Below are positions 37,801-45,947 of a stretch of 64,000 nucleotides of DNA, piece by piece. Origin of the DNA: Verrucomicrobiia bacterium (lineage in GTDB: Bacteria > Verrucomicrobiota > Verrucomicrobiia > Opitutales > Cerasicoccaceae); the NCBI GenBank assembly GCA_030432235.1, contig JAUIHT010000013.1, forward strand, positions 1 through 64,000, in the 5' to 3' direction. How positions within the stretch are numbered: position 1 is the first letter of the stretch; the number at the start of each line of letters is the position of its first letter. Under the pieces are notes generated by a model, which saw only the letters and a program-made list of their open reading frames with translations, had not been told where the DNA came from and did not search any database. The translations under genes were made by a program, and so were the position numbers.

Positions 37801-39161
37801 ATGCCTACGCACTGGAGAACGCCCCGTCCAGTGCCGTTATTCGGCACGGTGTCAGCTACTTCGCCCCCACGGATGCCCCTATCTCACTTGAGGTTGGCGA
37901 AACCCTTACGGCTTCTTTCACTGTTACTCCGACCTCGCGAACACCCGACGAAGGGCTGACTGTGTTGCGTGTCGGCTTGCTTCATTCCGGCAATTCCCGT
38001 CAAACGACCGATAACACGAGCCCGAATCTCACAATGAGTGGCTACGGGTTCTTTGTTAATCCGGCAAATCAGACCGTGCGAACCTACGGTCGCTCCGAAG
38101 ACTCGGGCCCCCTCTTTTCCTCGCTTGGCAGTGGCAACGGCTGGGTTGGTGGATCAACCGGAGGGCTCCTGTCCGACATCACTGCTGAGGACGCCTTCGC
38201 ACTGGCCCAAGGAGTGCCCTACGTTATCAGTGTAGAGATCAAGCGCCTTGCCAACGATGACGTGAACATTGCCTACACGACCACTGATGGCATAAACACC
38301 GCAAGTACCAGCTTCGTGGAAAGCAGCTATTTGGTTTATGATTTCGACACCTTCGCCTTTGCCTGGGGTGACGCTTTCGGAGACGGCCTCGTTGACGACG
38401 TAATCGTCACACTCGCTTCTCCCGTGATCCTGGCCGACAATTTTGAAGACAGTATCCGCTCAAACCAGAATTTGCCTGAATCCGCGCAGTGGCTTCAGTC
38501 ATTCAACAATCTCGATGTAGTCGAGACATCACCGGATGCCTACGCACTGGAAAACGCCCCGTCCAGTGCCGTTATTCGGCACGGCGTTGCCTACTTCGCC
38601 CCGACGGACGCTCCGGTTTCGTTGGCCGCTGGCGAAAAGATTGCGGCTTCTCTCAGCGTAACCCCAACCTCGCGCACACCGGATGACGGGCTGACTGTCC
38701 TGCGAGTCGGTTTACTTAATTCCGGTAATTCCAGACAAACGACCGATAACATGAACCCAAATCTGGTAATGAGCGGCTACGGGTTCTTTATTAATCCTGC
38801 GGCCCAGCGCGTGCGTACCTACGGTCGATCCGAAGACTCCGGCCCTGTCTTTTCCTCTCTGGGCAGTGGTAACGGCTGGGTTGGAGGGTCAATCGGCGGG
38901 CTCCTTTCCGACATCACGCCAACTGGCAGCTTCGCCATGGTTCAAAGCACGACTTACGACATCACTGTTGAGATTGAACGCCTAGCCAATGGTGATTTGA
39001 ACATTACCTACACAAGTACCGATGGAACCAATACTGCAAGTGCCAGCTTTGTGGAAAGTGGCTATGTTGTTTATGATTTCGACACCTTTGCCTTTGCTTG
39101 GGGTGACGCTTTCGGCGACGGCCTCATCGATGATGTTATCGTCACACACGAAGCGCCCTGA
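34827..39161 (+). CDS. Multidomain secreted sialidase-fold protein with two C-terminal copies of the new domain
   Basis: About 1444 residues from the ATG at 34827 (34851 is also possible). A long signal peptide ends near TTRAVD. Residues 40-390 form a BNR sialidase propeller (STDGGQTW, STDMGLTW); 392-650 an NHL/SMP-30-like propeller (GTIYVADSGNGRISKF); 654-737 an Ig-like domain (PEPYLQWYYEGNPIS); 819-944 a tail domain common in verrucomicrobial exported proteins, ending CFFRLNL. Normally such proteins stop there, but two tandem copies of the 240-residue domain follow (955-1197 and 1199-1444). It looks like a fusion of a complete enzyme with two binding modules. Reaction unknown. Confidence 0.75.
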   Translation: MPPISTTYMYEQLLSCFQRRLGLLRFRPIWLLTLTIISVLFTGTTRAVDLEQLGGVVIHKHNQSERYIADPAITVMPDGSYIASHNWHGDNPPSPRTTRVYRSTDGGQTWTFRSEVDKSKQILYSYNGDLYMLGGFNPKIRRSTDMGLTWSSPESLPSGGSDSAVSVPHIYNGRIYFANGMRLISAPLVPNLLEADWTATNELAATPSGSGSWLGGDFKRWHESQVVASPQTGVVMMPNIEDLPYSALIECNEAATTLSFDTDDFVNLPGADKKFCVFYDEVSERFWALTNPVLTEHGGYGTSRNEDLIRNAGALYSSADLRNWELEKMLLYTADIDHEGFHYYCAAVDGDDLVFVARTALTDGSYTPPRAHDGNILSFHRLENFRNPERKYALVTCTDSDKIRRVETTLNANLAPNGQFTTFSMDRPFGITQATNGDVYVGENKAGGRILRFTPEGSYVETVATEGVDFDGMPVAMTSYGDDVFFTSWGTSDRVHRLDTLTSDVSFFVTGSFGLQEPKGIVAGSDGTIYVADSGNGRISKFDAVSRDFLGNLLTGRDDVNALGIHESSNRMFFSWNGGSHTNLGRALLDTGAVQTYYNISDLGTVSGFIRYNGEYYFTDYEADTLYRLEISNSKTTNINVTFHGVSHIQPLAPIAPTIVSSPSSQVINEGSMVVLEVEVDGFPEPYLQWYYEGNPISGENDTSLSLENFTASMAGDYTVTATNSGGSSSSSPATLLVSQSISFFPQPVVRFSTEGIPLFAESDSGLPVALEVTSGPGTVQWTTLLPSGLGDIDLRATQSGDDQYAPAAPVDRTVTVESSFDYWRYGQFSAAELENLQVSGPAATPDDGLYNLMKYALGLGRYESYSHLLPSAGTQGNAYLYEYWRDPTVKDVDWLVEVSSSLSGGWHRPQNLQEMFVENVSGRERWRVLVPMGFGPQCFFRLNLLRLDEDNNLILQQDNFEDNNRSNQYLPDSAQWFQSFNNLDIVETSPDAYALENAPSSAVIRHGVSYFAPTDAPISLEVGETLTASFTVTPTSRTPDEGLTVLRVGLLHSGNSRQTTDNTSPNLTMSGYGFFVNPANQTVRTYGRSEDSGPLFSSLGSGNGWVGGSTGGLLSDITAEDAFALAQGVPYVISVEIKRLANDDVNIAYTTTDGINTASTSFVESSYLVYDFDTFAFAWGDAFGDGLVDDVIVTLASPVILADNFEDSIRSNQNLPESAQWLQSFNNLDVVETSPDAYALENAPSSAVIRHGVAYFAPTDAPVSLAAGEKIAASLSVTPTSRTPDDGLTVLRVGLLNSGNSRQTTDNMNPNLVMSGYGFFINPAAQRVRTYGRSEDSGPVFSSLGSGNGWVGGSIGGLLSDITPTGSFAMVQSTTYDITVEIERLANGDLNITYTSTDGTNTASASFVESGYVVYDFDTFAFAWGDAFGDGLIDDVIVTHEAP
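37700..38421 (+). repeat. Intragenic tandem repeat, copy 1
   Basis: First of two in-frame copies at the end of the 34827 gene, period 735 bases (245 codons). Long identical stretches, for example around 37790-37850 versus 38525-38585, show recent duplication or conversion. Confidence 0.88.
38435..39156 (+). repeat. Intragenic tandem repeat, copy 2
   Basis: Second copy, offset 735 from the first, ending five bases before the stop. Confidence 0.88.
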
Positions 39162-39259
39162 GGCAGGAGCTTCACCATCTGCAGTCCCTCCACTTACGTA
39201 TGTACTTCGATCACGACTGGGAAGTTCCTACTCTATAGAGCCTTGCTGTATGCCTACGA

Positions 39260-40996
39260 TTATTTTTCAATAGTCAATTCAGGCACCAACCGCACGGCGT
39301 GAAAACGGGCATCGCCAGCATTCATAATTTTCGGCAGACTGAGCTCGACCTCGACAGTCTCCGCATTATCAAAATCAATCGTTCCGATAGTAAAGGATTC
39401 AAAAGACTCTGCCGGCTGAAAGACCGCATTAAAAATACACTCACCTATCTTCACCTGATAAGTGTCGCCCGCAAGCTTTGGGCTGCAGCTATATACCGCT
39501 TCTACCCGGTAAGTACCCGGTTCTTCGACATACATCGGCCAGTTCATTCGATAGGTGCTGTTGGTCCAACGAACGATCGCGTTGTCCTCAATATGGATCC
39601 ACGCACCGCGACGCTCACCAATACGTGGCGTTAAATCGTAAACACCCTCATCATCTGGCAAGTAGCCCTGGCGGATGGCAATTGCGGGTTCACTCAACTC
39701 TACTGCCAGTACCGACACCATCGGCTCCAAAGGCTCGCGCGGTACATCAATCAGTAACCCATCAGGTGTGCTTTCAAAGGACAATGACTGTCCAGATTTA
39801 CCCAGCGAAGACACCTCCAAGGGTACATTGCCTATCGGCACGTGTAATGAGCCATCGTTCGGCCAGTCATATACATGCAGGTAAAGCGTATTGCCTTTCA
39901 CCGTTGCGCTACCAGCAGGCCAATGACGAAACGGTCCCTGACGTGTCCCATAGACGGACTGGCCATATTGATCGAGCCACGTACCAATCACGAGTAGACG
40001 CTCAGTATTTTCAGGAATAATATTTCCTTTCTCGTCAGGTGTAACATTCAACAAAAGGTTGCCGCCCCGGCCCACTGAATTGAGTAGATTACGCAATAAC
40101 TGCTGCTCTGACTTCCACTCCCGATCAGTCTCACTGTATACCCAATACTTACCGATAGTCATACACGCCTCGATGTCACGATCCGGCGGATCACGGAAAG
40201 AGGGAATGTATCGCTCGGGCGTATCGAAGTCGCCACTACCGCTGATGAGCCGATCATTGGCGATGATGCCCGGTTGAAGAGACATCAGCGCATTGAGACG
40301 TTCTGCCTGCTCGAGTGTGATATCCTCAGGCATGTCCCACCACATCACCGCGATCGGGCCATAGTTCGTAAGCAGTTCACGCACTTGCGGCTCGGCTACT
40401 GTTTTGAGATATTCATTGAAATCGCCGTTCTGTGCCTCGTCCCAACGCTTGTCACTACCCGCGATCGCACCGCCAGGGTGATACCAGTCCCGCGAGTGTG
40501 AATAATACACCCCCAGTTTCATATCATATTTGGCGCAGGCCTCGGCTAGCTCCTTGAGAATGTCACGATCATAGTCAGTGTGGTCAATGATGTCGAACTC
40601 GGACGCCTGGGTATCCCATAGCGCGAAGCCGTCATGGTGCTTGGCAATGAAGATGATGTATTTCATACCCGCCTCCTTTGCGAGCAACACCCATTCTTCG
40701 GGATCGTAGTCTACCGGGTTGAAGTGGCTGAGTGCCTCGGCGTAATCAGAAATGGGCATCTTAACACCGCGTAAAATATTGTAACCATCACCACGTGGTC
40801 GACCTTCCCATTTGCCAAGCAACTCAGCGGATGCGCCCCAATGAATAAACATACCGTACTTAGCATCACGCCACCACTCCATACGAGCGTCGCGCTCAGT
40901 CTCGGTTTCGTCAGGGAACGTGGGCAAGGCAGCTAGTACAGGCAGAAAAACCACCAGGAATACAAGAGCAATCAGAGATTGCTTCGCGTATTTCAT
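39260..40996 (-). CDS. Alpha-L-fucosidase, GH29 (copy 2)
   Basis: About 578 residues. The ATG at 40996 gives a signal peptide (LIALVFLVVFLPVLAAL); an open stretch upstream to 41248 lacks signal-peptide character. It shares ERDARMEWWRDAKYGMFIHW with copy 1 (Gln for Glu there), then FIAKHHDGFALWDT and YYSHSRDWYHPGG. The nucleophile Asp is in GPIAVMWWDMP. A C-terminal beta module (YSCSPKLAGDTYQV) also matches copy 1. The enzyme releases alpha-L-fucose. It is divergent from the SDR gene with three GntR-type palindromes between, so both are probably induced together. Confidence 0.92.
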   Translation of the reverse strand: MKYAKQSLIALVFLVVFLPVLAALPTFPDETETERDARMEWWRDAKYGMFIHWGASAELLGKWEGRPRGDGYNILRGVKMPISDYAEALSHFNPVDYDPEEWVLLAKEAGMKYIIFIAKHHDGFALWDTQASEFDIIDHTDYDRDILKELAEACAKYDMKLGVYYSHSRDWYHPGGAIAGSDKRWDEAQNGDFNEYLKTVAEPQVRELLTNYGPIAVMWWDMPEDITLEQAERLNALMSLQPGIIANDRLISGSGDFDTPERYIPSFRDPPDRDIEACMTIGKYWVYSETDREWKSEQQLLRNLLNSVGRGGNLLLNVTPDEKGNIIPENTERLLVIGTWLDQYGQSVYGTRQGPFRHWPAGSATVKGNTLYLHVYDWPNDGSLHVPIGNVPLEVSSLGKSGQSLSFESTPDGLLIDVPREPLEPMVSVLAVELSEPAIAIRQGYLPDDEGVYDLTPRIGERRGAWIHIEDNAIVRWTNSTYRMNWPMYVEEPGTYRVEAVYSCSPKLAGDTYQVKIGECIFNAVFQPAESFESFTIGTIDFDNAETVEVELSLPKIMNAGDARFHAVRLVPELTIEK

Positions 40997-41301
40997 GATG
41001 AAGCTGAATGATTTTAGCGGTATTGTTATCATGGGTTTCAAGTGGGAGTGAGTATGAATTGCGCGCGCCAGTATTTTAAACATCTGGCTTAATAAATTAG
41101 TTCGTGGAAATATTACCGCGAGGAATGAGGTGTGGTTTTTGTCGTAAGATGAACCTATGTAGTCGTCACTAAAGCCGAAAAATGCAGGATGGAACATCCT
41201 TACAATCAAGGGCATGAGTAAGGAATAAAGGAAATGCCGATAGGGCAAAACAGTGGAAGGACAACAGACGATTCTTGTTCAAAGTGAGATATTAGTTCCA
41301 T

Positions 41302-41319
41302 TAAAGCGTATACAATTCT
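41302..41319. promoter_or_regulatory. Weak GntR-type operator
   Basis: TAAAGCGTATACAATTCT, a degenerate form of the site at 41474. Confidence 0.3.
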
Positions 41320-41409
41320 TATCCAATTAAGGTGGCTAGATAGCCAGTGATCACGAACATATCCAAATATGATTTCATCGGGAATTATGGAGATTAAATT
41401 ATTGGATCA

Positions 41410-41427
41410 AAAAGCGTATACGAGCCT
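41410..41427. promoter_or_regulatory. Weak GntR-type operator
   Basis: AAAAGCGTATACGAGCCT, left arm well kept, right arm poor. Confidence 0.3.
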
Positions 41428-41473
41428 TAGCAGAACTCATAAACAAACAATTTTAACACTTGTGCGTCAACCC

Positions 41474-41491
41474 AAAAGTGCATACACTTTT
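41474..41491. promoter_or_regulatory. GntR-type palindromic operator 1
   Basis: AAAAGTGCATACACTTTT: seven-base arms around CATA. Closely similar sites lie at 44398, 51494 and 58909. Confidence 0.6.
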
Positions 41492-41626
41492 TTGATTTAA
41501 TTCATTCCTGAAAATATGCCTCCCCTGCCGAGACCCCAGATACGACTTACTCTAATTTACTGAAATTGCACTTACCGCATGGACTTGATCGAACGCTACT
41601 CTGACGATTATATCACTGGCACACGC

Positions 41627-42403
41627 ATGAAAAAACTATCCCAGAAAGTTATCCTTGTCACCGGAGGCTCCAAAGGCATCGGATTAGGCTGTGTCCTTAC
41701 TTGTCTGAAGTATGGGGCACGTGTCGGCATCCTCTCCCTCGAATCAGAGCTAGCGGCCGCAGAGGTAGCAAAAGCGGGCTTCAGCACAAAAACGGATATA
41801 TTCATGGCAGAATGCGACGTGCGCGCTCCTTCCGACTTTCAATGTGCTTTTGAACAAGCGCTAACACACTTTGGAAAGATCGACGGGTTGATAAACAACG
41901 CCGGCTGGCACCCGCCCGCCTTGGAAATTGAGGATATCTCTGTCGAAGATTTCGAGAACCTCGTACGCCTGAATCTCACCAGCTCATTCCTGGGTTGCAA
42001 GCTTGCCGTTCCCCACCTCAAGAAGACCAAAGGCGCCATCGTCAACATGTCGAGTGAGGCTGGGCTCATCGGCCAGCCCGCTGCCGCCGCCTATGCAAGC
42101 ACCAAAGCCGGTCAACTAGGACTGACCAAAGCACTGGCATTGGACTTGGCCCCGCATGGCGTCCGGGTAAACGCCGTGTGCCCAGCAGGTGTCATGACAC
42201 CCCTGATGAAAGACTGGGCCGCTACCGAATATGACCCCGAAGCCGCCCTGAAAATGGTAGACGAGTGGCACCCGATCGGCCGCATGGCCACCCCGGGGGA
42301 AATGGGGGAGGTGTGCGCTTTCCTACTCTCGTCCGAGGCATCATTTATTACCGGGCAAACGATCTGCCCAGATGGCGGCGCCACGCTGGGCTATCGCCGA
42401 TGA
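41627..42403 (+). CDS. SDR dehydrogenase, probable L-fucose (deoxy sugar) dehydrogenase
   Basis: 258 residues from the ATG at 41627, where the Rossmann strand VILVTGGSKGIG begins; an ATG at 41579 would add 16 residues. NNAG and the active site (SS...YASTK) are intact. The end, HPIGRMATPGEMG through FITGQTICPDGGATLGYRR, resembles mammalian HSD17B14, now known as L-fucose dehydrogenase. Predicted reaction: L-fucose to L-fucono-lactone with NAD(P). A fucosidase is divergent upstream, and a lactonase and aldolase are at 55260-57153. An L-rhamnose or galactose dehydrogenase of the same fold is the main alternative. Confidence 0.75.
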   Translation: MKKLSQKVILVTGGSKGIGLGCVLTCLKYGARVGILSLESELAAAEVAKAGFSTKTDIFMAECDVRAPSDFQCAFEQALTHFGKIDGLINNAGWHPPALEIEDISVEDFENLVRLNLTSSFLGCKLAVPHLKKTKGAIVNMSSEAGLIGQPAAAAYASTKAGQLGLTKALALDLAPHGVRVNAVCPAGVMTPLMKDWAATEYDPEAALKMVDEWHPIGRMATPGEMGEVCAFLLSSEASFITGQTICPDGGATLGYRR

Positions 42404-42412
42404 CGCATAGAG

Positions 42413-43138
42413 CTACATAGATGTCCTGCTGCGCCTTGCGGTCTTTCCTTTTTCCGCCTTAGCTTTCTCATGGAGGATAAAAAACTTGTAGATCATCTCT
42501 CCGGACTTGCGGATATGACGCTTGAGAAGTGTTTTGGTGCGCTTCAAATCTCCCTCCTCCATGGCCTGAATGATCTGCGTGTGATCCTGAAATGCCTTTT
42601 CCGGCACTTGAGGATACCGCTTCAATAGCTCGGATAGATTCGGGCGATAAATCAGCAAACGCTCCAAAGCGGCTATCAGCCAGGGATTGTCGCTTTTGCT
42701 GATCCACAAACCATGCAACTCACGGTCGAACGTGAACTGCGCATCCAGGCGCTTCTGCATGTCTTTTAGTGGCAATATTACCTTTTGCAGCTTACGCAAT
42801 CTGGCGAAATCAGCCTTACGAAAATTAGGCCATGCCAATTCCAATGCATAACATTCCAAGAGTTCGCGTAAGTCGTAAATCTGACGAATGTCGTCCAGTG
42901 TAAACTGCCGAACGGTTGCCGAGCGATTAGGTTTGAGCACCAAGTACCCCGCCTCTGCTGCTCTTTGAACGGCCTGCCGCATCGGTGTCCGGCTTATCCC
43001 CCATTCGGCGGCCAGTCGCTTTTCACGAACAACTTCACCCTGCTTTAATTCACCGATGAGTATTGCTCGCTGCAGCCTCTCAAAGGCAATATCGGGCTTG
43101 ATGGCAGTACGTTTAAGTTGCGGTTTTTTCTTCACCAT
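42413..43138 (-). CDS. GntR-family regulator, FCD type
   Basis: About 241 residues from the ATG at 43138, the point where the basic start MVKKKPQLKRTAIKP begins. The winged helix reads LAAEWGISRTPMRQAVQRA, followed by an all-helical FCD domain (DDIRQIYDLRELLECYALELA) that usually binds a metal and a sugar acid. It ends 9 bases from the convergent SDR gene and is followed upstream by the Ldh-type gene. It is the best candidate to bind the AAGTGNATACACTT palindromes that surround its neighbours. A weak GCGCATACGC site at 43191-43200 could be autoregulatory. Confidence 0.88.
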   Translation of the reverse strand: MVKKKPQLKRTAIKPDIAFERLQRAILIGELKQGEVVREKRLAAEWGISRTPMRQAVQRAAEAGYLVLKPNRSATVRQFTLDDIRQIYDLRELLECYALELAWPNFRKADFARLRKLQKVILPLKDMQKRLDAQFTFDRELHGLWISKSDNPWLIAALERLLIYRPNLSELLKRYPQVPEKAFQDHTQIIQAMEEGDLKRTKTLLKRHIRKSGEMIYKFFILHEKAKAEKGKTARRSRTSM

Positions 43139-43297
43139 TGATGCGATTGGACCATGAGGAATACCAGGCCGTTGCTTTAAAATCCGCGACGCGCATACGC
43201 CATGGAGTTCTGAAACAAAAAAGCATTCTGGATTCCATGAGTCCAAGCCATGACAAAGCCTTTGGCAATACTAAGCTCATCCGCAACCGCCTGACTT

Positions 43298-44374
43298 TTA
43301 CGCAGATTCCCGATGGCACTCAAGCGGGCCAATCCCTGAGGCAATCATCAAGGCATTCAACTCATCCAGTGTCTGCAGTCCAACCGGGATCCCAGACTTA
43401 CGACGGTCCAACTCGGACTCCATTTCCGGCTGACCGGGGCACATGACCCTCTCGCATCCAAAAGCCGGCGCAAGACCGTTATAGCGGTTAGTCAGTTCCT
43501 GTACTCGCCTCATGAATTGCTCCGGATCCGAGAAGGGCTTTACGTCAATAGCTCCCACCAGTCCGCCGAGGCGACGATTAGCGGAAAGGTCGCCGTACAT
43601 CTTGGGAATATCGGGGCCATAAGGAGCTCCGGACAGCATGGAACACAGAATATCTATCATCAACCCCATGCCCGAACCTTTGTAGCCCCCGACCGGATAA
43701 AGGGCATTAATCTGCTTAGGCTCAGTGGTGTCACGCCCCTCTGCATCCACGCCCCAGTCTTCTGGGATTGAAATGCCCTCGTTGGCCGCATTGGCAACGA
43801 GGTTCCACGGCACAACACTGGTCGCCATATCCAGACACACATGGTTGCCCCTAGCCCCAGGGACCGTAATGCAAAGCGGATTCGTGCCACAGAAAGGCTC
43901 TCGACTGCCATAAGGCAAGACCATCGGATCGACATGGGTAAAAACAAAGGAAATAAATCCTTCCGATGCCAGATCCAGGCCGAAGGGAGCCAGGGCTCCG
44001 CAGTGACTTGAATTGCAAACCGAGACCCAACCCGCACCGCCCTTTCTCGCCAGAGAGGCAGCCTCAGCGCAGGCCCGCTTCACTACCAAGTGACCCAACG
44101 CATGGTCTCCATCCAGAATCCCAAGCGAAGGGGCCACCTGTTTAAAGTGCATCGTAGGATCAACACGGATGCTGCCAGCTTCGATTCGCCTAAGGTAATG
44201 CGGGAGTCGAGCGATACCGTGCGAGTCTGTTCCGCGCAGGTTCGTTCGCACCAGATGTTCGACAACCTGGCCAGCATCGGCACCCGACAAGCCATGTGCG
44301 GACAACAGACGGGTGCATTTTTCAATCAACTCTGCCGAGTTAACGCAGATCGTTTCATGTGTAATTTTCGCCAT
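43298..44374 (-). CDS. Ldh/malate-sulfolactate dehydrogenase family oxidoreductase
   Basis: 358 residues of the LDH2/MDH2 family, which uses NAD(P) to reduce or oxidise 2-hydroxy acids. The motifs RGTDSHGIARLP, VCNSSHCGALAPFG (catalytic His) and YKGSGMGLMIDIL are typical. Known members act on malate, L-sulfolactate, ureidoglycolate or diketogulonate, so the substrate is open. Here a palindrome lies 24-41 bases upstream of the start and the GntR gene follows, so it likely handles an acid made during deoxy sugar breakdown, for example a keto acid or lactate product. Confidence 0.85.
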   Translation of the reverse strand: MAKITHETICVNSAELIEKCTRLLSAHGLSGADAGQVVEHLVRTNLRGTDSHGIARLPHYLRRIEAGSIRVDPTMHFKQVAPSLGILDGDHALGHLVVKRACAEAASLARKGGAGWVSVCNSSHCGALAPFGLDLASEGFISFVFTHVDPMVLPYGSREPFCGTNPLCITVPGARGNHVCLDMATSVVPWNLVANAANEGISIPEDWGVDAEGRDTTEPKQINALYPVGGYKGSGMGLMIDILCSMLSGAPYGPDIPKMYGDLSANRRLGGLVGAIDVKPFSDPEQFMRRVQELTNRYNGLAPAFGCERVMCPGQPEMESELDRRKSGIPVGLQTLDELNALMIASGIGPLECHRESA

Positions 44375-44397
44375 GTCAATATGATGCTAAATAAAAT

Positions 44398-44415
44398 AAA
44401 TGTGTATACACTTTT
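44398..44415. promoter_or_regulatory. GntR-type palindromic operator 2
   Basis: AAATGTGTATACACTTTT, with perfect core GTGTATACAC. It lies 24 bases before the Ldh-type start, where a bound repressor would block transcription. Confidence 0.6.
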
Positions 44416-44551
44416 GAAAAGAAAAAAATGCGCCGCCAAGGATTTGTACGTATCCAATCATCGCAAAGACGACACATCCTCGGCGTTTTTATCATTCAAC
44501 CCAGGCTATGCTGTGTGAGAAATATAGTTTGGCTGGCCGGGAAAATCGCTC

Positions 44552-44566
44552 ATGTTAGAATAACAT
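44552..44566. promoter_or_regulatory. TGTTA-type palindromic operator 4
   Basis: ATGTTAGAATAACAT, 74 bases before the sialidase-fold start. Confidence 0.55.
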
Positions 44567-44639
44567 ACCGATGCACTTGCCCATGAATTTGGGTTGTGAA
44601 TCATGATTGTCCCTTATCAACTCCTCGATAGTAAGCATC

Positions 44640-45920
44640 ATGAAGTGTATCTCTCTCGTCTCCTTCCATCAGGCAACAAAGCTCCTTCGACATCCCCTTT
44701 ACGCTGGTGTACTCTACCTGGCACTGACCTTGTCGGCTCAAGCCGACGACCCGGCTATGTCGCCTGCCGAATTATTTAAGCCGAAGTCGGAAGCCGACCT
44801 CTCCGCGCCTCGTGATTTTCAGGGCATTCCCGGCCTGGCCGCGACGCCCAACGGGCGCCTGTGGGCGCTCTGGTACGGTGGCGGCCACGACGAGGGACCG
44901 CTCAACTACGTCATGCTCGCTTACAGCGACGATCGAGGTAACACATGGTCAGATATTGAGCTGGTTATCGACCACGTTAACCCCCACGTCCGCACCTTTG
45001 ACCCCGTCATCTGGACCGCGCCGGATGGTACCCTGTGGGTCTTCTACGCACAGGCCTACGGCTGGTGGGACGGCCGCGGAGGCGTCTGGGCGGTTACCTG
45101 TTCCAATCCCGATTCCGATTCGCCAACTTGGTCAGAGCCGCGCTACCTGACAGATGGGATCATGATGAATAAGCCGACCGTGCTCAAGGACGGTCGCTGG
45201 CTGCTGCCAGTGGCGATGTGGAGTCATGAGCCCAAAGACAAAGAGGGCTATCCCGAGCGTCATGTGCCCGAAAAGTATAACCATTGGGATCCCAGCAAAG
45301 CCGGCACCCTCGTAGTAGAATCGAGCGATAACGGTAAAACCTTTCATCAGATCGCACAGATACCCACCCAGGATGTCCGCTACGATGAACATATGATCGT
45401 GGAGCGCAACGACGGGAGCCTGTGGCTTCTTATTCGCGGCCTCAAGGGTATACTGGAAACCACATCCACCGACGGTGGCAAGACGTGGACCACGCCGGAG
45501 TTGGTAGGCATTCCGCATATCCGTTCCCGTTTCTTCATTCGTCGACTGGATTCGGGTGAGCTCCTGCTCGTGCGCCATCAGACACCCGAGGAAACCGGGA
45601 TGTCCCAGAAGGATATCAAGGATAGAATCACCCGTAAACGCCCCTCGGCTGACCGTTCGCACCTCACCGCATATCTCTCCCGCGACGATGGGAAGACCTG
45701 GGAAGGTGGGCTGCTGCTCGATGATCGCACCCAGATTGCCTATCCTGACGGCGACCAGCTTGAGGACGGCACGGTGGTCATCGCCTACGACCACCGACGC
45801 AAGGATGAGCGCCAAATATTTTGCATCAGTTTTACCGAAGAGGATATCAACGCGGGCAAGTTTGTAAGCCAGGATACCGGCACCCCCCACCTCGTTAATC
45901 AGGTTCCGGCCAGTGAATAG
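44640..45920 (+). CDS. Secreted sialidase-fold (BNR) glycosidase-like protein
   Basis: About 426 residues from the ATG at 44640. A signal peptide ends near LSAQADD. Asp-box motifs SDDRGNTWSD, STDGGKTWTTP and SRDDGKTWEGG mark a sialidase propeller. It differs from the 26404 and 34827 proteins and belongs to the BNR_2-type group often found in rhamnose- or fucose-glycan clusters. True substrate unknown. A TGTTA-type palindrome is upstream; a TIM-barrel isomerase follows after 27 bases and a propeller gene overlaps that, giving a three-gene operon. Confidence 0.78.
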   Translation: MKCISLVSFHQATKLLRHPLYAGVLYLALTLSAQADDPAMSPAELFKPKSEADLSAPRDFQGIPGLAATPNGRLWALWYGGGHDEGPLNYVMLAYSDDRGNTWSDIELVIDHVNPHVRTFDPVIWTAPDGTLWVFYAQAYGWWDGRGGVWAVTCSNPDSDSPTWSEPRYLTDGIMMNKPTVLKDGRWLLPVAMWSHEPKDKEGYPERHVPEKYNHWDPSKAGTLVVESSDNGKTFHQIAQIPTQDVRYDEHMIVERNDGSLWLLIRGLKGILETTSTDGGKTWTTPELVGIPHIRSRFFIRRLDSGELLLVRHQTPEETGMSQKDIKDRITRKRPSADRSHLTAYLSRDDGKTWEGGLLLDDRTQIAYPDGDQLEDGTVVIAYDHRRKDERQIFCISFTEEDINAGKFVSQDTGTPHLVNQVPASE

Positions 45921-45947
45921 GCATTGGCACGAGCGAGGCATACCCGC

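Larger units (their letters stand above)
40997..41626. promoter_or_regulatory. Divergent control region, fucosidase / SDR
   Basis: 630 bases without a supported gene. It holds one strong palindrome (41474-41491) and two weaker ones (41302-41319, 41410-41427) that share the centre CGTATAC or GCATACAC. Confidence 0.5.

Noticed and set aside
40997-41248. Upstream extension of the second fucosidase to 41248
   Set aside because: The added 84 residues have no signal-peptide logic or family match, and a signal peptide begins exactly at the ATG at 40996.
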